This document shows, piece by piece, positions 6,438 through 8,997 of a DNA stretch of 8,997 nt (positions are counted from its first letter, which is position 1; each line of letters opens with the position of its first letter). The position numbers and the translations under genes were made by a program. The notes beneath the pieces are model-generated. The model did no database searches. It worked only from the letters and a program-made list of their open reading frames with translations, and was not told the DNA's origin. The stretch lies in NCBI GenBank assembly GCA_934630995.1, contig CAKTXU010000053.1, forward strand, positions 1 to 8,997. The letters run 5' to 3'. Source of the DNA: an uncultured Eubacteriales bacterium. Its GTDB lineage: Bacteria > Bacillota > Clostridia > Oscillospirales > Acutalibacteraceae.

Positions 6438-6486
6438 GGAGGCGGCTCCTTTCTCTCCGTAAGCATAAAACCCCGTTTGGGCTTCA

Positions 6487-6515
6487 ATAGTATCCAAAAG
6501 GTAACTACAGCACAA
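6487..6515 (-). promoter_or_regulatory. Predicted promoter of the HxlR gene
   Basis: On the minus strand: TTGTGC (6510-6515), a 17-base spacer and TACTAT (6487-6492). The -35 match is modest (three of six). The -10 lies 50 bases before the chosen start. The -35 is inside the palindrome at 6501-6532. Confidence 0.4.
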
Positions 6516-6532
6516 TAAAGTGCTTACTTTAC
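6501..6532. promoter_or_regulatory. 32-bp interrupted palindrome, candidate HxlR operator
   Basis: The pattern is GTAA-N4-AGCAC-N6-GTGCT-N4-TTAC, perfectly symmetrical in its 18 specified bases. It lies between the divergent HxlR and MBL-like genes, and covers the predicted -35 of the leftward promoter and most of the -35 of the rightward one. Two half-sites about one and a half turns apart fit binding by a dimer. That HxlR is the ligand is inferred from position only. Confidence 0.6.
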
Positions 6533-6556
6533 AAAATATCCCTATGGATTTATTGT
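6528..6556 (+). promoter_or_regulatory. Predicted promoter of the MBL-like gene
   Basis: TTTACA (6528-6533, five of six), 17-base spacer, TATTGT (6551-6556, four of six). The transcript would have a leader of about 50 bases before ATG 6612. Five bases of the -35 lie within the palindrome, a placement that fits repression, or activation from the adjacent half-site. Confidence 0.55.
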
Positions 6557-6611
6557 AGAGTCAAGGGGCGGGAAAGTCAAGAGTCCCCATTCCAGCTAGG
6601 AGGAAAAAAGC

Positions 6612-7409
6612 ATGAACAAAAACGCATTTACACCGGTAAGGCTGCGGAAGGGCGAGATGAACGTCTACGATTTCGGCTGCATCAGGCTGCATGCCTACAA
6701 GACGGCTGATTGTATCGACGACGAGGTTTTTATCATCGAGAAGGACGGCCGGGCGGTGCTCCTTGAATCCCCCTGTTTCTTTGACAACAACCGGGAGCTG
6801 GAGGAGTATCTGGCGCGGCGGCAGCTCGAGACGGCGGGAATGCTTCTGGCTTATCATATGGGAGGCGGCAGCTTTTTACCGGACGTGAAGAAGTATGCCA
6901 CCCGGAATGCGGACGAATACGGCCATGAGGGCGGCGGCCGGGCTCTCATCGATACTTTTGCCCGCGCCTTCGGCGGAAGCTTTGACAGCAGCGTCCACAC
7001 CGTCACGGAGTATCTGGAGGAGGGGCCGGTAACCATCGGCGGCATCGGCTTTATCATCACCCGGACCGCCGACGCCTTCGACGTGGAAATCCCCGAGATA
7101 AACGCGGTATACACCCATATGCTGGGGCACGATTGCCATTCCATCGTGGCGGGCGCCGGGCATGCCGACGCCCTCATAGGCCAGCTGAAGGGATATCTGG
7201 CGAAGGGCTACACCCTGGTTCTCACCTCCCACTACACCCCGGAGGATTTGAAGGATGTGGAGACGAAAATCGCCTATCTGGAGAATCTGAAGGCCATCGC
7301 CGCCGGCTGCGGGGACGCCGGAGAGTTCAAGGAGCGGGTCAAGGCGCAGTATGGCGGGTACAGCGGCGACAAGTATCTGGAGATGACGGCAGGCTTCTTT
7401 TTTCCCTGA
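6612..7409 (+). CDS. Metallo-beta-lactamase-fold-like protein with an incomplete metal site
   Basis: A 265-residue soluble protein that resembles MBL-fold hydrolases in layout, but its substrate is unknown. The opening MNVYDFGCIRLHAY, then VFIIEKDGRAVLLESP (strand pair with the acidic residue typical of the fold), GMLLAYHMGGGSF, THMLGHDCHSIVAG and TLVLTSHYTPED follow MBL order. The usual HxHxDH motif is not there; at its place only H82 is seen. Later histidines at 169, 173, 176, 184 and 207 could bind a metal in another way, or the site may be lost. AGGAGG stands 8 bases before ATG 6612, an ideal start. The gene is divergent from HxlR and probably under its control; 82 bases separate it from the macrodomain gene on the same strand. 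The family assignment is from the strand/loop pattern, so a different alpha/beta fold remains possible. Confidence 0.65.
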   Translation: MNKNAFTPVRLRKGEMNVYDFGCIRLHAYKTADCIDDEVFIIEKDGRAVLLESPCFFDNNRELEEYLARRQLETAGMLLAYHMGGGSFLPDVKKYATRNADEYGHEGGGRALIDTFARAFGGSFDSSVHTVTEYLEEGPVTIGGIGFIITRTADAFDVEIPEINAVYTHMLGHDCHSIVAGAGHADALIGQLKGYLAKGYTLVLTSHYTPEDLKDVETKIAYLENLKAIAAGCGDAGEFKERVKAQYGGYSGDKYLEMTAGFFFP

Positions 7410-7424
7410 TTTGTGATACACTAT

Positions 7425-7458
7425 ACAGGCGGAGCCGACGGGATTGGCCTCCGCCTGT
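7425..7458. repeat. 10-bp inverted repeat in front of the macrodomain gene
   Basis: ACAGGCGGAG (7425-7434) and CTCCGCCTGT (7449-7458) enclose 14 bases, and two more inner pairs form if one base is bulged. No T run follows. It could be a weak terminator or processing site between the MBL-like and macrodomain genes, or a leader hairpin of the latter. Confidence 0.55.
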
Positions 7459-7491
7459 CCGGTTATTCGAACGCCTGGGGAGGGAGAACGC

Positions 7492-8274
7492 GTGACGCAA
7501 GAGGAACGCCTGGAGTATCTGCTCCGGACGCTGCTGGCGGAGCAGCCGTCCTATCGGGAGCCGCGCATCCCGATGGAAAAGGAAGAAAAGAAGCGGCTGC
7601 TGAGGGCCCTGTTCAATGTGCGGCCGCCATGGCCGATCAGCGGGGAGTTCCTGCGGGTTCAGGACGCCTATCTGCGGGAGGAGACGCTGCGCAAGGGCAT
7701 TACCGATGCCGCCGGGCTGTCCCCCGTCCGCAAGGGCCTGTATCTCTGGCGGGGAGACATCACCGCCCTGCGGGCGGACGCGATTGTCAATGCGGCGAAC
7801 AGCCGCCTGCTGGGCTGCTTTGTCCCCGGTCATCACTGCATCGACAACGCCATTCACACCTACGCGGGCGTGCAGCTCCGGCTGGCCTGCGCGGACCTCA
7901 TGGCGCGGCAGGGGCATGAGGAACCGGCCGGGAGGGCAAAACTGACTCCCGCCTTCAATCTCCCCAGCCGGTATGTCCTGCATACCGTGGGCCCCATTGT
8001 CACCGGCGGGGCGACGGAAAAGGACGCCGCTCAATTGCGGTCCTGTTACCGCTCCTGCCTGGAGCTGGCGGAGGAACAGGGGGCGGAAAGCATCGCCTTC
8101 TGCTGTATTTCCACCGGTGAATTCCGGTATCCCAATGAGGAGGCGGCCGGGATAGCCGTCGGCGCGGTGGAGGAGTATCTGCGCCGGACAAAAAGCGGAA
8201 TCAGGGTGATATTCAATGTCTTTAAGGAAACCGATGAATCCATATACCGGCGCCTGCTCGGAGGCGGGTGCTGA
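7492..8274 (+). CDS. Zn-type macrodomain protein-ADP-ribose hydrolase
   Basis: A 260-residue macrodomain of the zinc-containing subclass known from Staphylococcus aureus and Streptococcus pyogenes, which removes ADP-ribose placed on target proteins by the partner sirtuin. An N-terminal helical extension (1-80) precedes the macro fold: GDIT (88-91), DAIVNAANSRLLGCF (96-110, with the ADP-ribose contact N103), the subclass hallmark G113-H-H-C-I-D-N-A-I-H122, HTVGPIV (164-170) and the phosphate-binding loop CISTGEFRYP (205-214). The His/Cys set in the hallmark supplies the zinc ligands. Everything needed appears intact, and length is normal. The start is GTG 7492, with GGGGAGGGAG ending about 5 bases before it; the in-frame ATG at 7444 has no binding site. 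The 3' end overlaps the sirtuin gene, which points to coupled translation. Confidence 0.93.
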   Translation: MTQEERLEYLLRTLLAEQPSYREPRIPMEKEEKKRLLRALFNVRPPWPISGEFLRVQDAYLREETLRKGITDAAGLSPVRKGLYLWRGDITALRADAIVNAANSRLLGCFVPGHHCIDNAIHTYAGVQLRLACADLMARQGHEEPAGRAKLTPAFNLPSRYVLHTVGPIVTGGATEKDAAQLRSCYRSCLELAEEQGAESIAFCCISTGEFRYPNEEAAGIAVGAVEEYLRRTKSGIRVIFNVFKETDESIYRRLLGGGC

Positions 8275-8997
8275 GCTGCTGCGGGAATTGGAGGCGGCCG
8301 ACGCCGTTGTCGTCGGCGCGGGGGCCGGATTGTCCGCTTCGGCGGGCCTGACCTATGCCGGTGAGCGGTTCGAGGCGCATTTTGCGGATTTTATCGAGGC
8401 CTACCATTTCCGCGATATGTATGCTGCCGGCTTTTATCCCTATCCCACCCCTGAGGAGCGTTGGGCCTATTGGAGCCGCCATATCTACTATAACCGCTAT
8501 GATTTGTCCCCGGGCAGGCCTTACCGCGATTTGCTGGCGCTCATCGGGGAGAAGGACTATTTCGTGCTGACCACCAACGTGGACCATCAATTCCAGTTGG
8601 CCGGTTTCGATAAGGCGCGGTTGTTTTATACCCAGGGGGATTACGGCCTGTGGCAGTGCTCGCGGCCCTGCCACGCCAAAACATACGACAACGAGGACGC
8701 CGTCCGCCGGATGCTGGCGGAACAGAAGGAACGGCGGATCCCCACGGCGCTGATACCCCGGTGCCCGGTGTGCGGGGCGCCGATGAGCATGAACCTGCGC
8801 TGCGACGGCACCTTTGTGGAGGATGAAGGCTGGCATGCCGCCCGTACCCGGTATGAGGGATTCCTGCTCCGCCACCAAAACAGCCGGGTGCTGTTCCTGG
8901 AGCTGGGCGTGGGAGGCAACACCCCCGGTATCATCAAATACCCCTTCCGGCGGATGACGGCGGCCAATCCTCAGGCGGTTTACGCCTGCGTCAATCT
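8234..8997 (+). CDS. sirTM: Class-M sirtuin (SirTM), protein ADP-ribosyltransferase, cut by the window edge
   Basis: At least 254 residues, open to the last base; the C-terminal end is missing. Class-M sirtuins transfer ADP-ribose from NAD+ to a lipoylated GcvH-like carrier instead of deacylating lysines. Sirtuin landmarks are GAGAGLSASAGL (28-39, NAD loop), TTNVDHQF (113-120), YTQGDYG (132-138), four cysteines C142, C146, C177 and C180 for the structural zinc, and LELGVGGNTPG (222-232). In ordinary sirtuins the YTQG position carries the catalytic His of an HG pair; here it is Q134, as expected for this class. ATG 8234 is preferred because TAAGGA lies 5 bases before it; ATG 8216 in the same frame is possible. 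The start lies inside the macrodomain gene (41-base overlap), the classic arrangement of this pair. Confidence 0.92.
   Translation, partial: MNPYTGACSEAGAELLRELEAADAVVVGAGAGLSASAGLTYAGERFEAHFADFIEAYHFRDMYAAGFYPYPTPEERWAYWSRHIYYNRYDLSPGRPYRDLLALIGEKDYFVLTTNVDHQFQLAGFDKARLFYTQGDYGLWQCSRPCHAKTYDNEDAVRRMLAEQKERRIPTALIPRCPVCGAPMSMNLRCDGTFVEDEGWHAARTRYEGFLLRHQNSRVLFLELGVGGNTPGIIKYPFRRMTAANPQAVYACVN

Noticed and set aside
7444..7491. A longer start for the macrodomain protein at ATG 7444
   Set aside because: It lies inside the inverted repeat 7425-7458, has no ribosome binding site, and GTG 7492 has an excellent one.
1..8997. CRISPR arrays, tRNA or rRNA genes and insertion sequences
   Set aside because: No regular repeat-spacer pattern, no tRNA-like acceptor/T-arm sequence and no transposase frame was found in reading both strands.

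Overview
The window looks like chromosome from a G+C-rich, low-AT-codon Firmicute, most likely a gut-type Clostridia (Oscillospirales-like). The reasons are the strong AGGAGG-type ribosome binding sites, the membrane-anchored parvulin, an HxlR regulator, a tyrosine integrase of the type common in clostridial elements, and a macrodomain/class-M sirtuin gene pair that is characteristic of Firmicutes. The assignment is an inference from gene content; no rRNA or tRNA is present.

Layout. Bases 1-505 hold an uncertain leftward reading frame with a good ribosome binding site (start 298, running off the left edge) and an unusual density of inverted repeats, followed by the leader of a rightward gene. 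Bases 506-2020 (+) encode a membrane-anchored parvulin-type peptidyl-prolyl isomerase, ended by a 32-bp perfect palindrome terminator. Two leftward genes follow: a small cupin protein (2104-2547), which has ACG where its start codon should be, and a complete tyrosine integrase (2659-3807) with no other mobile-element genes next to it. An AT-richer 306-base spacer separates the integrase from a rightward YyaL-type thioredoxin-domain protein (4114-6054). A bidirectional hairpin terminator lies between this gene and the leftward HxlR regulator (6111-6437).

Right part. The HxlR gene is divergent from a gene for a metallo-beta-lactamase-like protein (6612-7409). Their shared intergenic region carries a 32-bp interrupted palindrome, which overlaps the predicted -35 boxes of both promoters. 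Downstream, on the same strand, come a Zn-type macrodomain ADP-ribose hydrolase (7492-8274) and, overlapping it by about 40 bases, a class-M sirtuin (8234 to the right edge, incomplete). In other Firmicutes this pair adds and removes ADP-ribose on a lipoylated carrier protein in response to oxidative stress. The lipoyl carrier and ligase genes, if present, lie to the right of the window.

How they may work together. The HxlR protein keeps the N-terminal cysteine used for thiol redox sensing in several relatives. One reading is a redox-sensing module: HxlR controls the MBL-like gene and possibly the macrodomain-sirtuin pair behind it. The link between the MBL-like gene and the ADP-ribosylation pair rests only on orientation and closeness, and an inverted repeat between them could separate their transcription.
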